64,000 bases of DNA from Chrysomallon squamiferum (GCA_012295275.1 CM022669.1:1308073-1372072); one strand, 5' to 3'; positions 48,881-62,490 are shown, counted from the stretch's first letter. Numbers and translations: made by a program. Notes: a model not told the origin generated them from the letters alone.

Positions 48881-49507
48881 CTTGCTCTGTTAATTTTCTC
48901 ACCATTTTTATTTTTATTTATATTTATTATTAATTATTAATTTTTTTAATTGTATCGTGTTTTTGTGGTATTTTCTGAAGAGATTACTGTTTAGTCTTCA
49001 TACCTAACGGATTTGTATGAATGGTATTAATATTATTATAATAATATATGTTTATTAAATTATAATATAAACACTTCCAGGTTGTTTTCGACCGAAATTG
49101 AGATGTGCGAGGCAATCACGTGACATGAAATTAAAAGAAATGTAAAAGAAAATGTACACTATTTAAAGATGTTTCTCTTTGTTAAAATGTTAATTTGTCT
49201 TCCACATCACAACGCTATTTTCTTCACTAACTTTTATTTTTTGTCTTTGTTAATGAACAAAATGGCGGTCAAATAAAAAGAAGGGAGAAAAAAAATGAAA
49301 TACATATAAATAATTATATTTTAGAATGTGACTTAACTCTCCGTATTTCGACCGAACGCAGCCTGGAAATGATAATATAAGCAAGCTACACAAATATGAG
49401 TTTATTTTATATTTATTATATCATACTTGTAAAAGTATTTTATTATTTGAATATATACATATATATTTGTAAGTGTTCACGGTAACACTGAAAGATGTTC
49501 TGTTGTG

Positions 49508-49515
49508 TGACGTCA
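49508..49515. promoter_or_regulatory. CRE downstream of MEX3 (TGACGTCA)
   Basis: A perfect CRE about 750 bp after the stop codon. Confidence 0.3.
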
Positions 49516-49710
49516 CGCTGGGATCGCTTGAAATGTCGTCTGGGAAACCTCGGAGATGTTCGTGAAATGTCGACCATTATCGGTAAAGAATGAGAAGTCA
49601 GAAAATATATATTTTTTTTAATTTTATTTCAGTTAGAACATTAATGCATTTATCATCAATCGTAATTCTGTTAATTACTAATTAGTGTTGAATCTACGTA
49701 AATAAAGAAA

Positions 49711-50928
49711 AACTTGCCGTTATGTTACTCAGGGTTCCCTCATTTAAAATTTTAATGCAGCATAATTTTTAGTTTTTCTCTCGAGCTGGAATTTAGCAGA
49801 AATGTATGATGGTCTGACGAACATAGCCGAGGTTTCTCACTTATTTAATATATTGTTTATTGATGTTACTACAGACAAAATCCGTTACCATAGAGATGCA
49901 ATTGACTTTTATTATCTATATTGATGTTCAAGATTTAAAAGAAAATATGGCGTTTATTTTTTTTAATTTATTTTTTTTCCTTTTTAAAAATAAAATTAAC
50001 TATATTTTACTTAGCTTCCAAAGTATTTTTTAGTCTTGTGAAAGATGAAATAGATTTTATTTTAACTACATTTGTCATACCCAGATTGGGCCTCTTTTTC
50101 TTTATTTTTCTTGTTTTGTTTCGTTTTGTTTTTTGATGATACTTGTATGTTTATGCTTTTTTTTTTCCTTAAAAAAATAATAAATAAAATTATATATACA
50201 TATATATATATATAAATTATATATTATATATTATTTGTATAAATAGATGTACGTGAAAAACATCGTTGTTGCATACACATTCATCTATAGTTTAGAGTTT
50301 TCTATTTTAATATTATTTACTATTCTGTATGTATATGGTAGACAGAGAAAAGTAAGTAACATAAAGATATTTTTATTTTACTGGCCGAGAGGTCCTTACC
50401 AATATTATATTTGCTGAAATTCAGAAGATGTAAGAGTTTTATTTTTCTGCCATTAAAGCCATGTTTAAGATGAATTTTGTTTTTCTTTTCTTTTCTAAAA
50501 TTACAATATAGTTCTATCAGTTTGTAGAACATTAGGCTGTATTCCTTCAGTTCCGTTTATTATTACTACTATTATTATTATTATTGTCATTAAAGGAAAC
50601 AAGTTAACGTTAATTGATGAACATTTGCCGACAGAAAAAAAGTATGAGTCAAGATCAAAGCTAATTATGATAAATTCTGCCGTGAAGTTTTTGGAACCGA
50701 CTTTGCCATCCATCATTAAAACAGGGTTGTGTAAGGCGAATGGTATTTCTGCATACATTAATCGGGAGTGATTGTTACTGCGCATGTCAGATACAAACTC
50801 GGTACTTCCAGGTTAAAATTTCTTCACTGTTTACTGCTCATCATCGTTCTTTCCATGCTTGAACGCACGAGATGTGATATTGTATCTGTGTGTAACCCAG
50901 ACTGATACAAACAGTTGACGTGAATGCT
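49711..50928. other. AT-rich non-coding sequence downstream of MEX3
   Basis: (TA)n near 50195-50235 and short (ATT)n near 50560-50585. No exon is recognised. Part may still belong to a long MEX3 3' UTR. Confidence 0.5.
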
Positions 50929-51108
50929 GGTATGTGTATAGGACCAGTGGGTGACGTAAATAGTGGAATGTATATAGGACCAGTGGGTGATGTAAATAGT
51001 GGAATGTATATAGGACCAGTGGGTGACGTAAATAGTGGAATGTATATAGGACCAGTGGGTGACGTAAATAGTGAAATGTATATAGCACGAGTGGGTGACG
51101 TAAATAGT
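50929..51108. repeat. 36-bp minisatellite, five copies, each with a CRE-like core
   Basis: Exact 36-bp period at 50929, 50965, 51001, 51037 and 51073. The core is ACCAGTGGGTGACGTAAAT, flanked by GTATATAG and AGTGGAAT. Four of five copies keep TGACGTAA; the second has TGATGTAA. A fragment with TTGACGTGAATG precedes the array. The 12-codon period leaves an open frame that is not a convincing gene. Confidence 0.97.
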
Positions 51109-51181
51109 GGAGTACGGTTGTTGAATTCTGTAGTTCTTGCTAGGATTTTCTCCCACGATTTTTTAAAGTGTCTAAAAGGAG

Positions 51182-51220
51182 TGTGTTCGTGTGTTCGTGT
51201 GTTTGTGTGTGTGTGTGTGT

Positions 51221-51307
<87 letters not shown>

Positions 51308-51350
51308 TCTGTGTCTGTGTGTGTGTGTGTGTGTGTGTATGTGTGTGTTA
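51182..51350. repeat. (GT)n microsatellite
   Basis: About 165 bp, with GTAT and GTCT interruptions. Confidence 0.96.
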
Positions 51351-51780
51351 AGCTTGTCAGTGAATGGGCATTGTGCTGACCACTGGGTTATGCACGTAGT
51401 TTATGACTGATCAAAAAGAACAAACTACGGCGTATCGTCAATCGTTTTATCTAACTAGAAAACTTAACTATTCTATAACGTACTCGGATTATTCGACGAC
51501 TTAAAAAAATGACAAATGTTAGTCTGATATGAGCACACAAAAAAATGCGGTTGTCACAATTACTAGCTGCTTGGCATCCAGTAACCAGCGATACAGACTT
51601 AATCAGTGTTTTCCTGTTCTGCCAGCTGCAGCTGTTTTTGAATTATTTTCTTGGGAAGATTTCAGTAATTCGGGTTTCTACACTTTGTGATTTTAAACTT
51701 TTCAATTAGTTCTGCGCAGAGTGCGAATTTGAATACGATCTTTGGACATATCAGTGTTAGAAACATAAATTTACTGCTAT

Positions 51781-51871
51781 TTATTTATTTTATTTATTTA
51801 TTTATTTATTTATTTATTTTACACTGTATTGACACGGTTTATACTTTAAAAAAAAAAAAAAAAAAAAAAAA
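51781..51871. repeat. (TTTA)n and poly-A
   Basis: TTTA units at 51781-51821 and A run at 51848-51870. Confidence 0.9.
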
Positions 51872-52680
<809 letters not shown>

Positions 52681-53539
52681 ACAGACATAATGTACATATT
52701 CGATAGAGATTTGATCCTTAATTAGACAAACCCAAAACACAGTTTGCATCATCACTCTTATCAATGATTTAGTTGCGTTACATTCGGGAATAGTGTCGCC
52801 ACGAAAACACACTAAACGAAGTAAAAAAATAAACCTCGTTTCTGCGTCTTTAATTCCGTGCACCACGGAGCACGTGCAGAAGTGCACAAAGGTTGTCATG
52901 GGAATACGTTTTTTGACAGGTAGAGTCAATGCAATAAAATATTTATTACTAAAGTCAGTTGGAAGAGGGAGAAACGAGGTCAGGTCAGAAGAAGGTAAAA
53001 CAGAAATAATTATCGTCGTTGTTGCAATCCAATTTGCCTAATTTCCCATGCGCGCTATTAGCAAAATTGCCTGGCTGGAAATTGATATTAAGAGTAGGAA
53101 AAATGAACGAAAAAAAAAGGTTAAATTAATTATCAGGTGATCAAAAGGAATGTTAGATATTCTGAGAATGAAAAATTATTTTTATGTTATTTTTTTTTAA
53201 CAGTAAGTAGATGGGTGGGACCGATACTGACTGCGTCACTGCAAATGCGATTTAACTCAGATCGGGTATTTCCGTCAATTTTCGGAAATCAGAGCAAAGT
53301 TGATTTAATAAATTCTATAATTTCCTTCCCTGATTATATCATTTATAATTTTCTTAATATTTACATTTTTGTCTTAAACCTTCATCATCATCATCGTCAC
53401 TAGTATTTAAATTATTATTCATTCTTCTTACTTTCATCGTAGTTGCTGTCATTATCAACATCATCGTTGTCCTTGTTCCTGCTAATGTGTTGTTGTTTAC
53501 TTTTGTTTCAGCAGAAAGAATTATAATTTTATTATCAAA

Positions 53540-54180
53540 AGCAACAGTGTCTGAAACAGTTGACCTTTCACCTAATTAACAAACGTCAGAGAAATCTTTA
53601 TTTTCCCGGTCTAAACTGTGCTTCATTAAGAAATGTATCTTTACATCTCGTTAAATAACCATTTCCTTTTATATCAATAAGTAATTTTCCTTATTACCCG
53701 CCTGGCAGGGGTCACCTCTAATCAAGACAAGCATTTTAAAAACTGTTTTTTTTCAACCGATAATGCATTTCCAGCTCAGCCAATACACAAACACATTACG
53801 CTTCTTATTATCAATATGACAGCACCAAGGAACCCAGGTCCAGTCAATTTAGCATCAGTTATCTGATTAACTTGACAATACAGCTGATTAAAATGTTAGG
53901 TCTTCACGTACGCTGTCAGCTGTGTGCATTATTAGTCGTTTTAACAAACATGTTGACAAAAGCCTGCGAATACTGACCATGTCAGTGTGGCCAGCTCTCA
54001 CAACCACTGGCCGCCATTAATACATCAAAGAAATGTGGTTGTAATTGCTTTAATTATCTGTCCAACCAAAGCGATAAGTAAACAACTCATCTCGTCCTGC
54101 AAAACGTTTTGTTTACCGACTGCCTCGCTTTCGTGTTGTTTTACGCCGAAAAATTGATGGCTATCTACCATCAAATGAGT
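53540..54180. promoter_or_regulatory. Complex repeat-free block, candidate enhancer downstream of MEX3
   Basis: About 640 bp without simple repeats, with many AT-rich homeodomain-like cores (CCATTAATAC, GTAATTGCTTTAATTATCTG, GCTGATTAAAAT) and E-boxes (CAGCTG near 53882 and 53918). No codon structure is apparent. This resembles developmental enhancers, but only comparison with related genomes could show constraint. Confidence 0.35.
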
Positions 54181-54233
54181 TTCCGATTGTAAATGGAACT
54201 AATAAAATGAAAGTAATAAAAAGAAAACGGAAA

Positions 54234-54238
54234 AAAAG

Positions 54239-54276
<38 letters not shown>

Positions 54277-54290
54277 TAAGAAAATAAAAA
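54234..54290. repeat. Poly-A / A-rich tract
   Basis: A-only run of about 29 bp followed by AAG/AAAT-like sequence. Confidence 0.9.
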
Positions 54291-54521
54291 CTAAAAATGG
54301 AAAGAATAAAGGCCGATTAACCAAATTAATCAAATTTTACACTAAAACTGATTTTGTCTTTCGTAGACTGATTGCAGCATGTTTAAATTTACAATCTATT
54401 TCACCTAAATAAAATAACTGACTATAAACTGAATTTAATGTAATTAATTAAACCCAGTTAGAACAGCAACTGTATTTAATGTGCATCGATGTGACCTGTG
54501 TCCTCAACTCTCCATCTTTTG

Positions 54522-54534
54522 TCACGTGACGTGG
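54522..54534. promoter_or_regulatory. TCACGTGACGTGG composite E-box
   Basis: TCACGTGA (54522-54529) overlaps a second ACGTGG core. It resembles CLEAR/USF-type sites; function unknown. Confidence 0.3.
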
Positions 54535-54803
54535 GTCAAATAGCCATACCTTTCACTTTCCCATGTTTCTCTGAGATAGGTCAGATAGTAGACTAGTTAC
54601 CTGTCAGAAGTGAGATCACGAGGTCAGCAGCTCACAAGTTCAAGGTCTGTGATATCAATCATTAACATACAGTGTACTTGTCATTCTTTGAAGCTCTCAG
54701 GTTCTGGGATCGTCTCCCAGGACCCGGATGTTAGTTAATAAGATGAACAGCTTGCTCGACTTAGGTTAATTTACTTTTAACTTACCTACAGATTTATCAC
54801 ACC

Positions 54804-54910
54804 AGTATGTTTACATGTGCATGTATGTGTAAGTATGTGTCAGTGTATGTGACAATGTGAGTGTGTGTATGTGTGTGTGTCTGTGTGTAAATGTATGTGT
54901 GAGAATGAGT
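54804..54910. repeat. GTAT/GTGT-rich low-complexity repeat
   Basis: Imperfect TATG/TGTG units. Confidence 0.85.
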
Positions 54911-55440
54911 ATAGATAGATGGAGTATGTAGGTAAAGAAACAACGAAGCGAGGTAGAAACTGTTAGTTATTTAAGTAAGCAACTTTAATATTACCACCGA
55001 CATCGAAGATAGTTGTACAGAATTGTTTTTACTAATTAGTTGGATGTTTTCCAACAACCACATCGGTAATAAACTTAGATTAATGAAAATCTAAACCTTG
55101 TTGTTTTCCTTGTAAAAAGAAGCTTAGCAAATTGAGTGTAATTTCTTGTCGTGTAATTAGCTCGTACCTGTACGATGTATAATCGATTGTGTTTACGTCG
55201 ACTAATAAGATTCATTACTTTTTTCTAATATCGAAAGTAGGATAAAGAATTGCTTTTGTGGAAATTCCTCTTACTCTCAACTTTAATTATTAGACACAAT
55301 TCAGCTGGGACCATTAGCGAAACAAGTTCACTAGACAGAGTCAAATTATAATCAAATGACAGAATGTTTTTTATTACACTACAGATAGCACATTCTACTT
55401 ACATACCACATACACACTCAGAACTTTTACAAACTACTGA

Positions 55441-55688
55441 TATATATTACTGTACATACTGCACACATCTACATCACATTACACAGTACACACACATACA
55501 TTACTATACACAGTACACACACATTACTGTACATAGTACACACATACACATTACTGAACATAGTACACACATACACATTACTGAACATAGTACACAGACA
55601 TACATTACTAGGTATAATACAACAATATACATGTACAGATAGCACTGACACGTACATTACTGAACATACTATATACACATTACTGTAG
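55441..55688. repeat. Degenerate minisatellite of about 29 bp, about 8 copies
   Basis: Units contain CATTACTGTACATAGTACAC or CATTACTGAACATAGTACAC followed by ACATACA. The middle copies (55526-55590) are the best matched. Confidence 0.9.
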
Positions 55689-55869
55689 TTACACAGTGAA
55701 TTCATTTACGTTAATGTATTTGCAGTAAAGACGGATGTATTATTTTTTACAACAGCACTTTTATTAGAATCTTGTAATAAACTCTGTGGTTTCCCCCAAA
55801 AAATAAAAATTTGTTCTTTTTATTTTCTATGACTCCTTACTATAACGTTATATGAATAGTTTTGAAGGC

Positions 55870-56310
55870 TTTTTATTTGTAAATTTTTTTTATTTTTATT
55901 ATTACTATTATTATTATTTCTTTTCTTTTTATTATTATTATTATCATGTTTTTCTTTCTTTTTTTCTCTTACCAGTATTGAATGTGTTTGATATTTTCAT
56001 ATTCTTAAGGTCCGCACAGTTCTACAAGAAAACGAACGTTATTAGCGTAAAATTATTTATATATATATTTTTTTTCACTTCTGTTTATTCAACGTTTTCA
56101 AGATTTTTGTTTATTTTTTGTTTATCTCTTTTTTATTATTCTTTCTTTATTTCTTTTTATTCTTTGTCTTTTTTCTTTTTCTTTTTCCTTTTTGCATTAT
56201 TTTTTATTTTTTATTTTTTTAATTTTTTATTTAGTTTTCTGTTTCTTTTCAGCTGCTTTTTTTCTGTATTCCACAACGTCACCTGATTTATTATTTTTTT
56301 TTTCGCTGTT
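55870..56310. other. T-rich low-complexity region
   Basis: Long TTTCTTTTTATT-type sequence with (ATT)n at 55898-55945. It gives a spurious Phe/Leu-rich frame of 144 codons on the + strand. Confidence 0.85.
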
Positions 56311-57254
56311 GCTGTTGTGTTACATTAAAGTGACTAACTGTGTTTGTTGCGGACACACGATTTGTTTATGAACCACGTGTTATTAATCTGTGACCTGTTC
56401 AAGGTGATGGCTGTATGATTCACGCTGACTAACATGTACATTGAAAAAAGAATCGATCTGCAGTTTACAAACAGCTCGCTCGTTCTAGTAAAGTGTAGAA
56501 TGCGCGCGCTCATCACTTCCGGTGTAAGCGAGCAGATATCGGTGACATGGTGGCGTGTATCGATTTATTCTGGTGAATCTCGATTTTGACGATAATTGGC
56601 GAGATAAAATAAACTGAAAATTATTGTCTTCGACTTTATCCTGTATTTGCTCAAATAGGAATGTTTCTTTTTACTTTTTTTTTTTTTTTAAATTATATTA
56701 TTCCTGTTGAAACTGACTTTTAATATGGTAATCAACTAATATAAAAAGTATATTACTTTTTTTTCAGATTACGTTTTGCAAAATGAAACATAAAAATAAA
56801 TGATAGGTTTCTATATATATATATATGTTTACTTATTCTATCGTAAAATAACATGGCAAATATTTGGCCACCTTTTAAGGTTTTACCTGCCATCAAACCA
56901 CATTTAAAAACACAGTTTATATTTTGTGTACTAATGAATGCACGTGATGAATGTAAATAATGGTGTATGAGTTTTACTGCTTGCAGACAGTAATTCAACT
57001 GGTTCGTTGTTTGATCAGCTCTCGATAAGACGCTGCTATTTTATATCATTTCTATTTTATTTGACATGTTTTATCACAAAACTAATTACTACGTAATCCA
57101 CAAATCTGTTCTAAATATTCATAGCAGGTGAATGGAAGTGAAAAATGTATACAATTATATAAGTTGATACTTGGTGGATTTACAATAATTCTCAGTTATT
57201 TGTAAGAATATTCCCATCCCTTTCATTATCTGTGTTATACTAAATACCCGAGTA

Positions 57255-57440
57255 TCTTCTCTCAGTCACTTTTTTCATTCTCACTTTCTTTCTTTTTCGA
57301 TTTCTTTTTCTTCCTCCCTCCCTGTCTCTCCTCTCTTTCACTCTCTCTTCTTCCTTCTCTCTCATTCGTCCTCTCTCTTTCTCGTTCTTTCAATCGCTCG
57401 CTCATTCTCTCTCATTCCTTCTTTCTTTCTTTACCTCTCT
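57255..57440. repeat. Polypyrimidine tract
   Basis: About 185 bp almost entirely C/T on the + strand, degenerate CTCTCTTTCTC without a fixed period. The mirror-like pyrimidine run could adopt triplex structure. Confidence 0.8.
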
Positions 57441-57607
57441 CTGTTTTCCGTTACATGAACTGACCTAATTTAAACCAGTTTGAACAAGATTATATTACAG
57501 AATCATCGATTCCTACTTCCCGCTGATTATTTCCTGTATAAAAGAAAGTTCTAAATTCCAAAGAAAACTGTTCTCAGTTAAAGCGACTGAAAATTAGTCA
57601 AATGTTA

Positions 57608-57630
57608 TTTTTTTTTTTTTTTTTTTTTTT
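57608..57630. repeat. Poly-T run
   Basis: About 23 T in a row. Confidence 0.9.
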
Positions 57631-58436
57631 GTAAAAATGTATTACGAAAGTACTTCAAACTAAGATGCAGATTTATCTATCTGTTTTGTGTAATGTGCAT
57701 ACAAATATAGACCAGTGTCTGTCTAGTTCATATTCCGCCTTGACTATCAACAGTAAATAAGCAAAAGTATAAATCCATATTTATTATACAAATAAATGAA
57801 CAAATACAGCTATAAAGATAATTATATTATAAAGTCTGCAGCATACATATATATATAAAGATCAGTACATTTACTGTAATAAAGAAATTAAATAAATGCG
57901 TTAGTCGGATCTACTTTTGTGGCTGGAGAAATCGCTGTAGACTGGTTGAAGATGACACACTAATTTATTGCAACCTGTTAACTTGAAGTAACGTAACGCG
58001 GAAAGAGCGCAGTGCACCAATTACCGTAAATACTCTTAAGCTGAGCCTAAAAACTGAAATGTGTTTCAGTGATCGTTAACTGCGATCTACATAAAACAAA
58101 CCTCCCCTGAGCGTCATTTCTCATTTCTACGTGCGCAGATGATCTCTGTAACGTCCTTTATCATATCCAATACACACATTGGAAATGCTGCTTAATGTGA
58201 AGTTGTTAGAACCAGGGCGAAGACTGTTGACGTAATAAATGATAGAGAGAATTGTTCATTGATTTACGAGCGAGATGTGCATTGCGTTTATGTAACATTT
58301 ATCAGTTTGTATCGGGACTGCATCGATCACTCACAGACACACGGACACACACACGTACAGAGCGGATGTTGTAAAAATGATTCGATTAATCGCACTAAAA
58401 CTGTTCCAGTCAACCGACGTAAAACAATGACAACTA

Positions 58437-58502
58437 ACTAACACACTAACACACACACTAACACACTAACACACACCCTAACTAACACACTAACACACTA
58501 AC
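58437..58502. repeat. CTAACACA tandem repeat
   Basis: About eight irregular CTAACACACA units; related in sequence to 20602-20690. Confidence 0.9.
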
Positions 58503-58610
58503 CATTTACTTGTCAACATAGACAACTGCCGCATAAATTAAACAAAATGCTCGAACTTTCATTGAATGTAAACACATCTGACTGATTCCAAAACAAAAAC
58601 ATAGCATATT

Positions 58611-58670
58611 GTTATTGTTATTATTATTATTATTATTATTATTAGTAGTAGTAGTAGTAGTAGTAGTAGT
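58611..58670. repeat. (ATT)n(AGT)n microsatellite
   Basis: ATT units followed by about ten AGT units. Confidence 0.92.
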
Positions 58671-58890
58671 ACATAATTACTTTTGTTAATGATATAACGA
58701 AATACAATATTTAAAAAAAAAGTAAAAGATAGAAAAGACAAATCAGAGAATGTGATTCATTTTGACGTTGTTATTAGTTTCTTACATCTTAATGGTGAAT
58801 AAGGCTTCGAAAACATCAATTCGGAGATTTTTTTTTCAGTAACAGTAGTTTGAAAAAAAAAGATAATTTAAGAAAATTAAATTTTAAATA

Positions 58891-58918
58891 TGATGATGAT
58901 GATGATGATGATGATGAT
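58891..58918. repeat. (GAT)n microsatellite
   Basis: About nine GAT units. Confidence 0.9.
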
Positions 58919-59212
58919 AATATAACGATATAAACAAAAAATAAAAAGATATTTACTTCATTTGTTGATTTTTCTAATGATTTTATTTCTGCTTTATGTC
59001 ATTCTTACATGGTATTTATCTATCAGCCTCTGTCTTTGACTGTCCACTGTCTGTATGATTCTGTGTATATTTGTTTTTGTTTTTGTATCTGTCTGTTTGA
59101 CATAGAACTTACAAAATTACCTCAGTCCACTATCTAGAAATATCTGCTGAGGTTTCTAATGTGATATTTACTGTCGTTTCTCCGGAAACCTTGATTATCC
59201 TGAATGTTACAA

Positions 59213-59340
<128 letters not shown>

Positions 59341-59950
59341 AAAATTTCTCCAACATTGGGCAATGAATTGTTTTTTTTTTTTATTGTTTTTTTTAAGAAG
59401 CTTAAAATTCAAACTGGAAAGAAAGAAGAAACTGCAGTGAAAGAAAGGGAAAGCTAAGTTAATTAAACAAGGTTTGATTGTTCCTACAGGCGCAAGAGCT
59501 AAAAGAGAAAAATTAACAAAACCCGAAATTAACCGAGCAGAGAAAGAAGTACGTGTTGTTTTCTCAGTTTCCATGACAACACTAATGGATTGCGTCATCC
59601 AGAGAATCGCAGGTTTACGTTTTTATTTGTTTATTTTTATTTTATTATTTATTTTATGCTATTTTATTTTTTACTTAAAAGTGTTATAAAACATTTTAGA
59701 AAATTAGAAATCCATTTCAGTGAGATTGAGACATTGTTCAAGTACACATGATGGAGTGAGTATTCACGGAATGCTGTGCAGCTCACGTGATCACCGTGTT
59801 GAAATAACATCTGTGTCTCTGTGAATTAAATCTCTTTTCTCTTTTTTTTTTTTTTTTTATAAAAAAGCAATAAACTGATACTTTATTTACATTGAAAATA
59901 GTTATATCATACATTTGATATTGTGTTTAAAACAGACACAGTCTGCTGTT

Positions 59951-59955
<5 letters not shown>

Positions 59956-59991
<36 letters not shown>
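59956..59991. repeat. (CT)n microsatellite
   Basis: About 18 CT units. Confidence 0.94.
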
Positions 59992-59995
<4 letters not shown>

Positions 59996-60471
59996 AAATA
60001 AGTAAAATAAAACAATGCATTTCTATTTTTAAATTTTGCACTCAGTTCTACAAACGCATCTGTCTCTTAGCTGCTGGAAGAGTTTATTCTGTGCGGATTA
60101 ATTGATTTTCAAAACACATGCAGTTTTCTCGTTTAACTCGTGCACGGCTTACAACGTCTTTCACTGCCAAACTTAACTCTAGCAATGTCGAAATAATACC
60201 TACCAAGAGCTCTTTTGATAAGTGAGGAATTACAGGCCGTGCACGACCAGTGACCACAGCGTTTTAAGTATTTAACTTATAATTACTTCTTTGTTTTTCA
60301 TTTCGTTTACTGGTTTTAGGTACTGTTCATAGTTTTCAGAAATATACCAATAATACGTTATACAAGAAATGTATAAATAAATAATACGTTGTATGTATAC
60401 AACAACAAATCTATAAATAGTACGTTATCAGTATAAACATAGTATCGGGTTGTATAAACATAGTATCAGGG

Positions 60472-60600
60472 TACAAAAACAAATCTATAAATAGTACGTT
60501 ATCAGGGTACAACAACAAATCTATAAATAGTACGTTATCAGGGTACAACAACAAATCTATAAATAGTACGTTATCAGGGTACAACAACAAATCTATAAAC
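60472..60600. repeat. 36-bp minisatellite, about 3.5 copies
   Basis: The unit is ATCTATAAATAGTACGTTAT plus CAGGGTACAACAACAA. Degenerate copies extend left to about 60358 and right to about 60625. The period equals 12 codons, so the minus strand shows a false repeated frame (LFIDLLLYPDNV). Confidence 0.94.
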
Positions 60601-60625
60601 AAAAACAAATCTATAAATGTACGTA

Positions 60626-61323
60626 TTACTAATAGTAGGAATAATTATAGTAATAGTAATAGTACTTGTAGATGTAGCTGTAATATTATCCTATTTATTG
60701 TTGTAAATTGTTTTATTTAAGTTGGAGAGGATATTAAAACGACTACGCAAAGTGATTACTGAGATGCGTACTGTTATAAAACACAGACATAAAAATACTG
60801 CCTGCTTGTGCCTGCTCAAGAAACATTATTAATGATCTTCACCTGATGTTAGTTTACTTTCTCTTCTCACGAACGAAGGTTTGTTAATGTTGTTCTGCCT
60901 ACGGGAAATACCGAAAAATATTACATTTCTCGACTTCCCCGCATTTTCTCAACGATTTAAACGACTGTGAGAAATCGGCGCGTTCCATTTTGTTTATAGA
61001 ATAAAGCAGCTTACACTTCTGTTTACCTGTCAGTGACATTAATATTTCTCATAACTGTTAATAAAAGAACACTGCAAACAATAGCACGTCACGTGACCTG
61101 ATACCAGCATCAGGTGACGCGATCTATCTTGTATTTTAAACTGTTGCAGAAATGAGATCTTCTTGCAAAGACAAATACGTGATTTTAAAAATATCTTCTG
61201 ACCTAGTTTAATGTAATCTGTTCTTCGCTGTGAGCTCATTAATCTTAATATAAACATTAATTTATGTTTTTGTTTGTCTCTTTGTTTATTTATTGCTTGT
61301 GTTGTTGTTTGCTTTCTTTATAT

Positions 61324-61324
<1 letters not shown>
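60626..61324. other. Non-coding sequence
   Basis: Complex, with TCACGTGA at 61089-61096. No exon. Confidence 0.5.
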
Positions 61325-61356
<32 letters not shown>

Positions 61357-61375
61357 TTGTTGTTGTTGTTGTTTT
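61325..61375. repeat. (GTT)n microsatellite
   Basis: About 16 TTG units with one interruption. Confidence 0.93.
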
Positions 61376-61587
61376 GTTTCTGAGATTTCTCGTCTGCTCT
61401 GCTGTCAGATTGCTATTTACCGATTAAGCGAAGTCTGAGAATAGATTTTTTTTTTTTACTTTCTTTCCAACAGAGACGATATTGTGTTGTTGATTTGCCT
61501 ACATCAGAATATATTAGATATTGAATTTCTTTATCTTCTTTCTTTCTTTTTTGCATTCTCCTTTTTCCTCTTCCATTTCATTTTTCT

Positions 61588-61589
61588 GT

Positions 61590-61624
<35 letters not shown>

Positions 61625-61628
61625 TTTT
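61588..61628. repeat. (TTTA)n microsatellite
   Basis: About ten TTTA units. Confidence 0.93.
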
Positions 61629-61742
61629 TGTTGTGCCTCATATTTTGTTAACAGTAATAATTATTTAAAAATAGGCAGCTGCTTGTAACACGAGCGCTGG
61701 TAGTACTGTAATAGTGGGAATAGTAGAAACTGTGGTAATAGT

Positions 61743-61814
61743 AGTACTAGGAATAGTAGTAATAATAGTACTAGGAATAGTAGTAATAATAGTACTAGGA
61801 ATAGTAGTAATAAT
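61743..61814. repeat. 24-bp tandem repeat, three perfect copies
   Basis: AGTACTAGGAATAGTAGTAA plus TAAT, starting at 61743, 61767 and 61791. Confidence 0.96.
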
Positions 61815-62456
61815 AGTTGTTTTCTTTATTTGTATTTATTTGTAGTTTGTTTAATTATAATTTCAAACAAAAAACAGAATTTCTTGAGGAAGATATAACT
61901 GGAAGAAAAAGTAACTGAAAGTGGAAGAAATGACTGCCTGTTGTTATCGTGTTTTGATTTGTGTCAGTCATCAAGCTTGTGTCAAGTTTATGACGTATTC
62001 CCAGTTCCTTACGTCACATTCTAACTTTTTACTCATTTCTCACTCGGCCACGTGACACCAAGACTATCTAAGCCAAAACTGCTTTCTAATGAAGAGAATC
62101 TGGACGAAGCTAGCAACACTTTATTAAATCAGTTGCTTAGCAACTGGCCTGCTTCCTCTGTTTTGACAGAAATTTGAACAGAGTCAGATAAGAGTTGAAC
62201 TGGTCGACTCACACGTCCACTGTTAATGTGCGCTCTTTTTCAAACTGATTTGTTTGCGTTCAGCATATATCAGCGTAAGCAGTTATGGTGGGAGTCGTAA
62301 TGTAAATAACTGTATATCTAGAAACTGGAATTGTTATACATGATGTAACATGTTTACAAAAATAGTGGGAGATGTTTCTGTCGTGTTTTGTCCCTGAGGT
62401 AGTGGTAATAATAAATAGTTAATATAACAATGACGTCTATTTGTTCCTCTTTTTAC
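61815..62456. other. Non-coding sequence
   Basis: Complex sequence including GCCACGTGACACC near 62048; no exon recognised. Confidence 0.5.
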
Positions 62457-62459
62457 TAT

Positions 62460-62490
<31 letters not shown>

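Larger units (their letters stand above)
48754..49710 (+). other. Probable MEX3 3' UTR with candidate poly(A) signals
   Basis: This is non-coding, T- and A-rich sequence after the RING-frame stop. It contains a T tract at 48850-48880 and several ATTTA-type AU-rich motifs. AATAAA hexamers lie at 49272-49277 (just after an AAAATGGCGG motif) and 49701-49706. MEX3 mRNAs commonly have long 3' UTRs, so the true end could be either site or further downstream. The 3' boundary is a guess. Confidence 0.45.

Noticed and set aside
54590-54740. Possible SINE or tRNA remnant (GTTCAAGGTC and GGTTCTGGGATC motifs)
   Set aside because: Both box-B matches are imperfect and the arms do not fold convincingly.
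55852-56286. 144-codon Phe-rich frame, superficially like a membrane protein
   Set aside because: T-rich low-complexity DNA produces Phe/Leu/Tyr codons; no signal or conserved segment is seen.
58437-58502. CTAACACA repeats considered as interstitial telomere-like sequence
   Set aside because: They do not match the TTAGGG/CCCTAA unit typical of animals and are irregular.
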